From assembly GCF_042646165.1 (NCBI RefSeq), contig NZ_JBHRTC010000012.1: DNA of 64,000 nucleotides; one strand, written 5' to 3'. Below the pieces are notes generated by a model. That model ran no database searches. It saw only the letters and a program-made list of their open reading frames with translations, and was not told where the DNA came from. Below, one piece after another: positions 8,501 to 15,936 of the stretch. Position 1 is the first letter of the stretch. The number at the start of each line of letters is the position of its first letter. A program made the translations under genes and the position numbers. Origin of the DNA: Microbaculum marinum (GTDB taxonomy: Bacteria > Pseudomonadota > Alphaproteobacteria > Rhizobiales > Tepidamorphaceae).

Positions 8501-8646
8501 GCAGCCAGCGCGGGACCGGCCTTGGGCTGCCGCTCTCGAAGGCGCTGGTGGAAGCCAACCGCGCGAGCTTCTCGCTGCAGAGCAAGGTCGGTGACGGCAC
8601 GCTCGTCGAGATCTGCTTTCCGCAGAGCCGGGTGCTGGCCGAGTAG
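5542..8646 (+). CDS. Multi-PAS sensor histidine kinase with long disordered linkers (DivJ/PleC/PdhS-like core)
   Basis: This is a 1034-residue protein with no membrane segments, so probably cytosolic. A PAS-like N-terminus (about 20-150) is followed by an acidic Ala/Gly/Pro-rich linker, PAS (about 270-375, RRFTFLLDPDGRFVEIG), a second linker rich in Lys, Glu, Ala and Pro (about 390-550), PAS (about 555-650) and PAS (about 670-790). HisKA follows with phospho-acceptor His812 in KMSHEIRTPLNGIIGFSEII, then HATPase_c with N box LLNLLSNAIKFTPPGGQ, G1 DTGPGMS and G2 RGTGLGLPLSK. The FGPFGNDRYRDYIRDI stretch after the His resembles alphaproteobacterial cell-cycle kinases that act on DivK. There is no receiver domain. 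The ATG at 5542 was chosen over the upstream 5392 start because it opens into the first conserved segment. Confidence 0.9.
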   Translation: MTGRTDSSALLRAPGVAAALLGTAPAWLWDIEDGRILLASAAGIAFFGETTLDALRQREFGAGRPEAAQIARIGRTLPRDGTSRLSMLRVFVGFRDIPLPCQCRMVGERGDGLVLVVAGAGGTRDDIAARATTVLGGLSVPTILKAGSDEIHRNDAAAGPPGGAPLHGGSPVTVQLPEGTYDLLVLDTGQGQAGQDAGETGGNAEPSACDPAPISTDAGDGTHGAGDADPDPASAEAETGEAPSEVSPDVPAAGRTAATDRRGPGLPKTRRFTFLLDPDGRFVEIGAGFAALVGPRSADVIGRSWSELDSEMALDPHGALAGAIETRDTWSDVRVDWPTDDGGRVGLRLSALPRFAEGRAFAGYRGFADVLDVVPSGDEADRPAAGDDADSGQAATERPKKAKKPGKRSTDHDGDGAETAHETDRNNSKIHRLRTGQAGQPQPEQRGSLNDQERSAFKAIAAALGARWHDELPEDQAAAPEAETATATETVRAPAAKGAGDRPLPNGTPADREGTAESAPQTSADQAGQGSDSRPGPSSALSGEVLPDSESPDTLIQDVLDRIPLGLAVLREQRLLMANRAFLDLFDYPDLRTLEDAGGFRAVIDDRSDTTMAAHTAVVARRRDGSPVSVRARLGRTPWIDGPAMLVSVREAQSDAEDAAGEPGLSAAELRAVVDAAVDGVLVVEADATIVTANGSAERLLGIDAAELAGGSMLELIAEDGREAAAELLSNLVAAVPTLVEKGLDVTLLGADDPVDVTLSMARLGTRYPARFCAVLRDMTDWKEAEADLVAARKRAEDASSQKSDFLAKMSHEIRTPLNGIIGFSEIILEERFGPFGNDRYRDYIRDIRESGEHLMSLVNDLLDLSKVEAGKLDLSFTGVKLNDLAEQSVAIMQPQASKARVIVRTNLWPTLPAVVADIRSVRQVLLNLLSNAIKFTPPGGQVIVSTVLGEGGDVFVRVRDTGPGMSGSDVAVALEPFRQLPVTPTGSQRGTGLGLPLSKALVEANRASFSLQSKVGDGTLVEICFPQSRVLAE

Positions 8647-9024
8647 CGGCGGGATCCGTTGTCAGAATGGTTGAGGGCAGGTCTTCGATGCCTGATGCGC
8701 GGATATGGCGACTTGTGTCCCGAATTAAAGCGGTGAAATACAACGCGGGACGCAAGCGTATTCAGCCGTTTACATTGGAATTTACAGAATGACTAAATAT
8801 CGATTTTGAAATTTATTTTCGGCTGGTTTCTTGTTCGTGTCTGCATACTACGCGGTCCCATAGAGTGGAATTATTCTAATTCAATTGAAATCCGACTTTA
8901 ATTGTCAGTTTAAGTTGACTTCCATTTCGACTTCGATGAAGGTCCAGCTCAGGTGCGCGCCGGCAGCAGCCGGTGCCGGGGCCTTTGATGACAGGGCCTT
9001 AACCCCTGTTGATTGGAGGAGATG
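8647..9024. other. AT-rich intergenic region with regulatory palindromes
   Basis: This 378-bp gap is clearly more AT-rich than its surroundings, mainly from 8750 to 8935. It holds the Irr-like box at 8865-8880 and a perfect palindrome TTCAATTGAA at 8880-8889. No ORF or RNA gene is evident. It most likely carries the promoter and leader of the iron transporter gene. Confidence 0.6.
8865..8880. promoter_or_regulatory. Irr-like iron control element (ICE)
   Basis: GTGGAATTATTCTAAT closely matches the alphaproteobacterial Irr/ICE consensus, TTAGAATnATTCTAA; 13 of the first 15 positions fit. It lies 145 bp upstream of the iron-binding protein gene. Irr acts on such boxes when iron or haem is low. 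Confidence 0.6.
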
Positions 9025-10080
9025 ATGAAGTCGATTTCCGTTCGTCACGCTTGGGCCGGGACATCCGCAGCGATCGCCGCCTGCGCAATGTGGGCGTCCG
9101 CCTCGCCGGCGGCCGCTGACGAGGTGAACGTCTACACGACGCGCGAGCCCGGGCTGATCCAGCCGCTGTTCGACGTCTTCACCGAGGAGACCGGAATCAA
9201 GGTCAACGTGCTGTTCGGCAAGGACGAACTGGTTGAACGCATTCAGGCCGAAGGCGCAAACAGCCCGGCCGACCTGCTGGTCACGGTCGACGTCGGCACG
9301 CTGAAGCGCGCCAAGGACCTCGGCATCACCCAGCCGGTCGAATCCGAGACGATCGAAGCCAACATTCCCGAGCAGTACCGCGACGCCGACGGCAACTGGA
9401 TAGGCCTGTCGCAGCGAGCCCGCATCGTCTACGCCTCGAAGGACCGGGTCGAGCAGGATACGATCACCTACGCGGAACTCGCGGACCCGAAGTGGCGCGG
9501 AAAGATCTGCACGCGGACCGGTCAGCATCCCTACAATATCGGCCTGTTCGCTTCGCAGATCGTGCACCAGGGATCGGAAAAGGCCAAGGAATGGCTTGCC
9601 GGCGTGCGCGACAACCTCGCCACCAAGCCGACCGGCAACGACCGTGCCCAGGCCAAGGCCATCTACGCCGGCGAATGCGACCTAGCGCTCGGCAACACGT
9701 ACTACATGGGTCTGATGCAGACCAACGAGCAGGAGCCGGAACAGCAGGAGTGGGCGAAGTCGCTGAAGGTCCTGTTCCCGGATTCGGATGGCGCCGGCAC
9801 GCATGTCAACATCTCCGGCGCGGTGCTCGCCAAGAATGCGCCGAACAAGGAAGAGGCTATTCAGCTTCTCGAGTTCCTGACCTCCGACGAGGCCCAGCAC
9901 CTCTACGCCGAGGCGAACTTCGAGTATCCGCTGAAGCCCGGCGTCGAGCCGTCCGAGATCGTCTCCTCGTGGGGCGAGCTGAAAGCCGACACGCTGCCGC
10001 TGTCCGACGTCGCCGAGAAGCGCGCCGAGGCAAGCGAGATGGTGGACGAAGTGAACTTCGACGCCGGCCCGAGCTCCTAG
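9025..10080 (+). CDS. Fe(3+) ABC transporter periplasmic substrate-binding protein (FbpA/FutA family)
   Basis: This 351-residue protein has a signal peptide ending near residue 31 (SPAAA before DEVNVYT). The mature protein opens with VYTTREPGLIQPLFDVF, typical of the bacterial transferrin family. LAGVRDNLATKPTGNDRAQA and GNTYYMGLMQ follow, the latter with the tandem tyrosines that coordinate ferric iron. It delivers Fe(III) to the permease encoded at 10.6 kb. The ATG at 9025 was chosen among a TTG at 9013 and ATGs at 9022 and 9025 because GGAGG at 9015-9019 is best spaced for it. The Irr-like box upstream suggests iron control. Confidence 0.93.
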   Translation: MKSISVRHAWAGTSAAIAACAMWASASPAAADEVNVYTTREPGLIQPLFDVFTEETGIKVNVLFGKDELVERIQAEGANSPADLLVTVDVGTLKRAKDLGITQPVESETIEANIPEQYRDADGNWIGLSQRARIVYASKDRVEQDTITYAELADPKWRGKICTRTGQHPYNIGLFASQIVHQGSEKAKEWLAGVRDNLATKPTGNDRAQAKAIYAGECDLALGNTYYMGLMQTNEQEPEQQEWAKSLKVLFPDSDGAGTHVNISGAVLAKNAPNKEEAIQLLEFLTSDEAQHLYAEANFEYPLKPGVEPSEIVSSWGELKADTLPLSDVAEKRAEASEMVDEVNFDAGPSS

Positions 10081-10116
10081 CGGATCAGAGCATTCGGCAC
10101 TTTGGGGGCCCAGGTC

Positions 10117-10614
10117 ATGCAATATTCCGGGACAAATCCTTCGGGCCTATCGCTCGATCGCCGGGCAGAGCGTCTGGTCGTGCAGGGTCTGCGCGGCTGG
10201 ATGGCGGGCTACGAGACCGGCGACATCGAGTGCTGGGAAACGGTCTGGAACGACTATTGCCGTGAACTCGGGCCGGCGCGCGCCAAGCGCGTCGTGTCCG
10301 AACTAGCCGGCTGGATCCGCGTCCTGAGAACGGAATCCCGCCGGTCGATCGACTGCTACCCGCGTCCGTGCCGATACATGTGCCGGGACGAATGCCTGGC
10401 GTTGCGGCTCGTCGGGGGATGCCAGAAGGGCCTTAAGCCGGTCGCCTGCGAATCCGCCTGCCAGCTCGTCGGCGGCAGCAGCATCGAGGAACTGGTGAAG
10501 GCGGCCGAATGCCTCGCCGGCGAGCTCGCGGAGGCCGGCCTCGAGCTGGAACCGATCGCCGACGAGATCCTCGCCGCCATGACCGAGCGTCCGGCGCCGT
10601 CGGGTCTGAGCTGA
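10117..10614 (+). CDS. Cysteine-rich protein of unknown function between iron transporter genes
   Basis: This 165-residue protein has no signal peptide or membrane segment and I do not recognise its family. It carries ten cysteines, seven of them in a central cluster: C80-x4-C85-x3-C89-x3-C93-x8-C102-x8-C111-x3-C115. Such spacing suits metal or Fe-S binding. The flanks are helical and rich in Glu, Ala and Leu. The gene starts 36 bp after the iron-binding protein gene and ends about 15 bp before the permease gene, so it is probably co-transcribed with ferric uptake. An iron-sensing, chaperone or reductase-like role is inference from context alone. Confidence 0.8.
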   Translation: MQYSGTNPSGLSLDRRAERLVVQGLRGWMAGYETGDIECWETVWNDYCRELGPARAKRVVSELAGWIRVLRTESRRSIDCYPRPCRYMCRDECLALRLVGGCQKGLKPVACESACQLVGGSSIEELVKAAECLAGELAEAGLELEPIADEILAAMTERPAPSGLS

Positions 10615-10628
10615 ACCGCGGACCCTTG

Positions 10629-12353
10629 GTGCAACCGGCGGCGGCCACGCGGGGCCATGCGGAGCGCGCACGGCGTTCGGTCCGTCCCGGCCGCTATCCT
10701 CTTATCGTTGCCGGCTCCTTCCTGATTGCGGCACTTGCGGTCGCGCCGATCGTCGCGCTGGTGGTGATCGCACTGGGTGGTGATGCGTCGGTGTGGCCGC
10801 ATCTGATCGGCACGATCCTGCCGGCCTCCACCCTGACCACGGTGCTGCTGATGCTCGGAGTCGGCGTCCTGACCTCGATCCTGGGCGTGGCGGGGGCCTG
10901 GCTGGTCACCATGTGCCGGTTTCCCGGCCGCGGCATGCTGGAATGGATGCTGCTCCTCCCGCTCGCCGTGCCGACCTATGTCGTTGCCTACTGTTATGTC
11001 GAGATCCTCGACTCCGTTGGCCCGGTCCAGACCCTGATCCGGTCGATCTTCGGGTTCGAAACCGTTCGCGACTACTGGTTCCCGGAAATCCGCTCGCTGG
11101 GCGGCGCGATCTTCGTGATGAGCTTCGTCCTCTATCCCTATGTCTACCTGACCGTCCGGGCGACATTCCTGATGCAGTCGATGTGCGTGCTCGACGTCAG
11201 CCGGACGCTGGGGCAGGGCGCCATCGGCTCGTTCTTCCGCATCGCCCTGCCGCTCGCGCGGCCGGCCGTCGTGGTTGGCGTGACGCTGGCGCTCATGGAA
11301 TGCCTCAACGACATCGGAGCGGTGCAGTTCCTCGGCGTGCAGACCCTGACCCTGTCGGTCTATGCGACCTGGACGAACCGGGGCGACCTCGCCGGAGCCG
11401 CGCAGATCGCCTGCGTCATGCTGATCGTGGTGCTGCTGCTGGTCTGGCTCGAGCGCCGCGGCCGCCGGTTGCAGCGCTTCCATCACACTTCGCAACGCGT
11501 CCAGGCATTGCCCGACTATCCGCTCGGAGGCTGGCGCGCCGCGGCGGCGATCACCGTCTGCAGCTTGCCGGTGCTGCTCGGCTTCGTCGCCCCCGCCTGG
11601 TACCTGCTGTCCGCGGCCTGGCGCCGTTTCGGACTGGATTTCGGGCCCGCCTATTTCACCTTGACGGCCAACAGCGTCGGGCTGTCGCTGACGGCATCGG
11701 CGGTCGCCGTTCTGGCGGCCATCATCCTGGCCTACGCGACACGCCTGACCGGCTCGAAGCTCGTCGCCGCGCTGTCTCGGCTGGCAAGCGTCGGCTATGC
11801 GGTGCCCGGCACGGTCCTCGCCGTCGGCATCCTGATCCCGCTGGCCTCGCTCGACAACGCAATCGACGGACTCGCCCGAACGATCGCAGGCGTCTCGACC
11901 GGACTATTGCTGACCGGCTCCACGGCGGCCCTCGTCTATGCCTACGCCGTGCGCTTCCTCGCAGTCTCCCACGGCACGGTCGAGGCAGGTCTGCAGCGCG
12001 TCACGCCGAACATCGATCTTGCCGCACGATCCCTCGGCCGCACGCCGGCTGGAGCGCTGCGCGAGATCCACATGCCGCTGCTGCGACCGGCCATCGCGAC
12101 GGCGGCGCTGCTCGTCTTCGTCGATTCGATGAAGGAACTGCCGGCGACCATGCTGTTGCGGCCGTTCAACTTCGAGACGCTGGCGACGCATGTCTACACC
12201 TACGCCTCGATGGAGATGGTGGAGCAGGGCGCCATCGCCGCCCTGACGATTGTCGTTGCCGGTCTGCTGCCGGTTGCCCTTCTCTCGCGCACCTCGCGGG
12301 TCCCGCGGCGGGTCCTGTCCGGTGCGGTGCGCGGCACGGTGCCGTCGATCTGA
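10629..12353 (+). CDS. Fe(3+) ABC transporter permease, fused two-domain type (FbpB/FutB family)
   Basis: This roughly 574-residue inner-membrane protein has about twelve helices in two homologous halves. Each half has a BPD_transp_1 EAA-like loop for the ATPase: LDVSRTLGQGAIGSFFRIALP in the first (residues split here around 190-210) and AARSLGRTPAGALREIHMP in the second. LPLAVPTYVVAYCY and DSMKELPATMLLRPFNFETL are characteristic of ferric permeases. No ATG lies near the N-terminus. GTG at 10629 or TTG at 10626 are the likely starts and both are weakly supported by an SD. No ATP-binding gene follows; the next gene is a patatin. Confidence 0.9.
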   Translation: MQPAAATRGHAERARRSVRPGRYPLIVAGSFLIAALAVAPIVALVVIALGGDASVWPHLIGTILPASTLTTVLLMLGVGVLTSILGVAGAWLVTMCRFPGRGMLEWMLLLPLAVPTYVVAYCYVEILDSVGPVQTLIRSIFGFETVRDYWFPEIRSLGGAIFVMSFVLYPYVYLTVRATFLMQSMCVLDVSRTLGQGAIGSFFRIALPLARPAVVVGVTLALMECLNDIGAVQFLGVQTLTLSVYATWTNRGDLAGAAQIACVMLIVVLLLVWLERRGRRLQRFHHTSQRVQALPDYPLGGWRAAAAITVCSLPVLLGFVAPAWYLLSAAWRRFGLDFGPAYFTLTANSVGLSLTASAVAVLAAIILAYATRLTGSKLVAALSRLASVGYAVPGTVLAVGILIPLASLDNAIDGLARTIAGVSTGLLLTGSTAALVYAYAVRFLAVSHGTVEAGLQRVTPNIDLAARSLGRTPAGALREIHMPLLRPAIATAALLVFVDSMKELPATMLLRPFNFETLATHVYTYASMEMVEQGAIAALTIVVAGLLPVALLSRTSRVPRRVLSGAVRGTVPSI

Positions 12354-12469
12354 CGCATGGCAGGGCGCCTGCCGCTGCCTCTTGTCGCCGCAGGCCAATT
12401 CGCCAAGAGTGGGGAAAACGGTTCGGATCGCCGGGCCGGTCGGGAGAGATCACGGAGGGTGGTGCCGGG

Positions 12470-14833
12470 ATGCGCGAGAAGGAGCTGCGTCTCGCGCTGG
12501 TGCTGTATGGCGGCGTCTCGCTGGCCGTCTACATGTTCGGCGTCTGCCGCGAGATCGCCAAGCTGGTGCGTGCCTCCAAGCAGTTCTACGAGGTGCCGGC
12601 CGCGGACAGGGCGACGGCGCGGCTGCCACGCGAAGATTCCGACAATCGGGAAACCGATACGGAAGCCGTCTATTTCGACCTTCTCAAGACGCTTGCCGGG
12701 CACACCGAACTCAGGGTGATCGTCGATGTGATCGCCGGGGCGTCGGCAGGTGGCATCAATGGCGTCTTCCTGGCCCGTTCGCTGGCGCACGACCTGCCGC
12801 TCGCCCCCTTGCGCGATCTCTGGCTCAAGAATGCCGACATCACCGAACTGATCGAGAAGGAAGCCCTGGCGGGTCCGCTGTCCAAGCGGTTCATGACGCC
12901 GCTGGTCAGCCGTATGCTCCGCTACGATCCGGTGCTGGCAAACGACGAGGAGGCGCGCTCGAAGTTCGATCGTTTCGTGCGGTCGCGCTGGTTCAGGCCG
13001 CCATTCTCGGGCAAACGGTTCACCGGCTGGATGTTCGATGCCGCCGACGCCATGGGGCAGGGCGCGCAGGGCGGTTCGCTGATGCCGGAGGACCACGCTC
13101 TCGACCTGTTCGTCTCGATCACCGACTACAACGGCCATCCGCGCCGCGTGCCGCTCGACGATCCGCCCTATGCCGTCGAACTCGATCATCAGTTCGACCT
13201 CGGCTTCCGGTACAGGCGACGGGCCTCCGGCCTCGTCGAAAGCGAATTCGACGCACGATCTGTACCGGGTCTCGTATTCGCGGCGCGGGCGACGTCGTCC
13301 TTCCCCGGTGCCTTTCCACCGGCGACGATCGAGGAGGTCGAGACCGTCCTGCGCGAACGCGGCGGCGAGTGGCCGGACCTGGACGCCTTCATTCACGACA
13401 AGCTCGCTGCCGTCACCCGCGACGGTCGCGACCCGATGACCATCCCCTTCGTCGACGGCGCGGTCGTGACGAACAAGCCGTTCGCGGCGGCCGTATCGGC
13501 GCTGTCGGGTCGGCCGGCGAATCGCGAGGTCGTCCGCAGAATCATCTTCGTCGACCCGAACCCGGATATCGAGTTCGCCGATACCGAGGAATTGCCCGGC
13601 TTCTTCAGGGCGATTTTCGCCTCGATGACGGAGATCCCGCGCAACGAACCCATTCATCACGAACTCGAGCGCGTCGCCGCGCTCAACCAGCAGATCTCGG
13701 TGGTTGCAGAGGTGGTCGATTCGGCTCGGCCGCGCATTGGGACGCTGGTCCAGTCGATCCTCGAGCAGGATCAGGATCCCGCCCCGTCCGCCCGGGTGTT
13801 CGCTGCCTGGCGAGACACGGCCAACCGCGCCGCGGCGGTGGAGGCAGGCTTCGCCTTCGAAAGCTACCTGCACCTGAAGATCCTGACCGTCGCCCGCCGC
13901 GTGCGGACGATCGTGGAGGCGATCTCCGCGAAGGACCTGGTCGGGCTCGGCGGCACGATCGCCCGTCCCCTGCTGATCGAACCGCGCGACGAAAGCGGGC
14001 AGGTCTCCGCCGAGGCGATCGCGTTCCTGCGTGCCTTCGATGCCGATTTCCGGGTGCGCCGCCTCAGATTCGTGATCCGCCACCTCAACGAGTTCTATTA
14101 TTCGGAGCGGCCCGAGGCCCTGGCGGACCCCGTCGAGCGCACCAAGCTCGACGTCATCAAGGCGGCATTCTACGAACTTCTCGACGGCATCAAGGCGCGG
14201 CTCGCCGCGCCGCCGAACGGGCCGGATGCGGCAGCGGCCGCCGGAACGCTCGCGGATCCCGCGACGACGGCGGAGCAGAGGCTGGTGGCGATCGACGCGC
14301 TGGGCGCGGCGCTCGACCTGGCCGGCGTCGACGATCGCCTCGACGAGGTCTTCGCGGGCGAGGTGCTGAACTGTCTGCCGGAGTGGGCGAGGACCGAGCT
14401 GACCGTGGCCTATGTCGGCTTCCCCTTCTTCGACGTGCTCACCCTTCCGATGACGCAATGGGAAGACCTCGACGAACTCGACATCATCCGTGTCTTCCGG
14501 ATCTCTCCCTCCGACGCCCAGGCCATCCGCAAGGGGCTGGCGAAGGAGAAGCTGAAGGGGATCCGCCTGCGCCGCTTCGCAGCGTTCTTCAACCGCTCCT
14601 GGCGGGAAAACGACTACCTGTGGGGCCGCCTCGTGGCGGCAGAGCGGCTGGTCACCGTGGTGATGACGGCGGCGGGCGCGGCGGCCCGGGAGATAGATGC
14701 GCTCAGCGTCAAGAAGGCGCTGTTTCGTGAAATCCTCCGGGCCGAGACACCGCATCTCACGGCCGACGACACTCTGGTCTCGGAACTCATCGAAGAGGTC
14801 GAGCAGATCGAGGTCGGCGGCTTCGGCGGCTGA
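12470..14833 (+). CDS. Patatin-like phospholipase (patatin-related protein, TIGR03607 type)
   Basis: This is a 787-residue protein. The N-terminal patatin domain has the glycine-rich oxyanion segment VLYGGVSLAVYMFG (residues 11-24), nucleophile Ser92 in GASAGGING and the catalytic Asp329 in FVDGAVV, giving a Ser-Asp dyad. The long C-terminal region (about 400-787) is helical with no recognised domain. The size and early oxyanion motif match the large patatin-related family rather than ~300-residue patatins. It should hydrolyse acyl esters of lipids; the substrate is unknown. There is no signal peptide. GGAGGG precedes the ATG at 12470. It follows the iron permease by 116 bp, with no evident functional link. 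Confidence 0.9.
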   Translation: MREKELRLALVLYGGVSLAVYMFGVCREIAKLVRASKQFYEVPAADRATARLPREDSDNRETDTEAVYFDLLKTLAGHTELRVIVDVIAGASAGGINGVFLARSLAHDLPLAPLRDLWLKNADITELIEKEALAGPLSKRFMTPLVSRMLRYDPVLANDEEARSKFDRFVRSRWFRPPFSGKRFTGWMFDAADAMGQGAQGGSLMPEDHALDLFVSITDYNGHPRRVPLDDPPYAVELDHQFDLGFRYRRRASGLVESEFDARSVPGLVFAARATSSFPGAFPPATIEEVETVLRERGGEWPDLDAFIHDKLAAVTRDGRDPMTIPFVDGAVVTNKPFAAAVSALSGRPANREVVRRIIFVDPNPDIEFADTEELPGFFRAIFASMTEIPRNEPIHHELERVAALNQQISVVAEVVDSARPRIGTLVQSILEQDQDPAPSARVFAAWRDTANRAAAVEAGFAFESYLHLKILTVARRVRTIVEAISAKDLVGLGGTIARPLLIEPRDESGQVSAEAIAFLRAFDADFRVRRLRFVIRHLNEFYYSERPEALADPVERTKLDVIKAAFYELLDGIKARLAAPPNGPDAAAAAGTLADPATTAEQRLVAIDALGAALDLAGVDDRLDEVFAGEVLNCLPEWARTELTVAYVGFPFFDVLTLPMTQWEDLDELDIIRVFRISPSDAQAIRKGLAKEKLKGIRLRRFAAFFNRSWRENDYLWGRLVAAERLVTVVMTAAGAAAREIDALSVKKALFREILRAETPHLTADDTLVSELIEEVEQIEVGGFGG

Positions 14834-14849
14834 ATTGCAGGAGGTGCGG

Positions 14850-15332
14850 TCAGCCGGCGGGCGCGACCGCCTGTTCGACGGACCTTTCGCTCAGCCGGCC
14901 GAGCCCGGTCTTCAGCGTGCCGATGTCGATGCCGCCGAGGTCGCGATCGACCTCGGCGTGCTCGCGCCGCCAGATCGGTACGGCCCTGGCGAGCAGCTGG
15001 CGGCCGTCGTCGGTCAGTAGCATCAGACGGCTCCGCTTGTCGCTTGCGGCCGGCTCGATCCGGACGAGGCCGCGCCGCTGGAGAGGCTTCAGCGCCGCCG
15101 TGAGGGTCGTCCGGTCCATTGCAAGCAGTTCGGCCGTCGCGCCCATCGTCGGCGGCGCCGGGCGATTGAGCGAGACGAGCAGCGAGAACTGGCCGTTGGT
15201 CAGGCCGAGTGGCCGCAGTGCCTCGTCGAAGCGCCGCGCCAGCGCACGCGCCGCCCGCTGGGCGCGCAGACACAGACAGGTGTCGCGTATCTCAAGCGTC
15301 GTCTCTAGAGGAATTCCGTTCGCCCTTGTCAT
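14850..15332 (-). CDS. MarR family transcriptional regulator
   Basis: This 160-residue protein has a winged-helix fold: LGLTNGQFSLLVSLNRPAPP leads into recognition region ATAELLAMDRTTLTAALKPL and wing RGLVRIEPAASDKRSRLMLL, which contains the conserved Asp-x-Arg of MarR proteins. MarR dimers repress promoters until a small ligand or oxidant releases them. Two cysteines near residues 19-21 (CLCL) could be redox sensors, but that is speculation. The gene is divergent from the VOC operon, with a palindrome 8 bases upstream of its ATG. No SD is seen, so the message may be nearly leaderless. Confidence 0.92.
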   Translation of the reverse strand: MTRANGIPLETTLEIRDTCLCLRAQRAARALARRFDEALRPLGLTNGQFSLLVSLNRPAPPTMGATAELLAMDRTTLTAALKPLQRRGLVRIEPAASDKRSRLMLLTDDGRQLLARAVPIWRREHAEVDRDLGGIDIGTLKTGLGRLSERSVEQAVAPAG

Positions 15333-15339
15333 GCCATAA

Positions 15340-15359
15340 TTATGTTGATATCAACGTAA
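15340..15359. promoter_or_regulatory. MarR operator palindrome between divergent genes
   Basis: The core GTTGATATCAAC (15344-15355) is a perfect 12-bp palindrome, extended imperfectly to 20 bp (TTAT...GTAA). It sits between the MarR start at 15332 and the VOC gene at 15434, suiting autoregulation plus control of the operon. Confidence 0.7.
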
Positions 15360-15433
15360 AATGTCAAGCGGCAGGCCGGACCGGGCGCGGGGCAACCGCG
15401 GCGGACCGGGCCTTGCAACCGGGAGGACAGGAA

Positions 15434-15913
15434 ATGGCGATTGCCAAGAACACGATCTGCGTCTGGTACGACAAGGAGGCCGAAGAAGCGGCACGCTTCT
15501 ATGCCGAGACGTTTCCCGACAGCTCGGTGGACGGCGTCCATCGCGCCCCCGCCGACTACCCATCCGGCAAGGCCGGTGACGTACTGGTCGTCAATTTTAC
15601 CGTCCTCGGAATTCCCTGCGTCGGGCTCAACGGCGGGCCCTACCAGAAGCACAGCGAGGCGTTCTCGTTTCAGATCGCCACGGAGGACCAGGAGGAGACC
15701 GACCGGTACTGGAATGCCATCGTCGGCAATGGTGGCGAGGAGAACGTGTGCGGCTGGTGCAGGGACAGGTGGGGCATCTCCTGGCAGATCACGCCGCGCG
15801 TGCTGCTGGAGGCGTTGGCAGCCGGCGGTGCGGAGGCGAAGCGTGCCTTCGAGGCGATGATGGAGATGGGAAAGATCGACGTGGCCGCGATCGAGGCGGC
15901 CCGGCGCGGCTGA
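15434..15913 (+). CDS. VOC superfamily protein, PhnB/3-demethylubiquinone methyltransferase-like
   Basis: This 159-residue protein has a glyoxalase/bleomycin-resistance fold. IAKNTICVWYDKEAEEAARF is the first beta-alpha unit, followed by FTVLGIPCVGLNGGPYQKHS and WGISWQITPRVLLE, the signature of the PhnB-like branch. These proteins are often annotated as 3-demethylubiquinone methyltransferase, but the reaction is unproven. GGAGG lies shortly before the ATG. It is the first gene of a five-gene operon divergent from MarR. A substrate related to electrophile or xenobiotic stress is possible from context. Confidence 0.9.
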   Translation: MAIAKNTICVWYDKEAEEAARFYAETFPDSSVDGVHRAPADYPSGKAGDVLVVNFTVLGIPCVGLNGGPYQKHSEAFSFQIATEDQEETDRYWNAIVGNGGEENVCGWCRDRWGISWQITPRVLLEALAAGGAEAKRAFEAMMEMGKIDVAAIEAARRG

Positions 15914-15936
15914 TCCTTCAGGAGGAGGTGACGGAA

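Noticed and set aside
10793..12469. Long N-terminal extension of the patatin ORF across the iron permease
   Set aside because: That part is the permease gene read in another frame; the patatin proper starts at the ATG at 12470 with an SD.
12200..14755. Long antisense ORF (851 codons) opposite the patatin gene
   Set aside because: It is a high-GC shadow frame: no signature motifs, Arg-rich, no SD, and the plus-strand patatin has full catalytic motifs.
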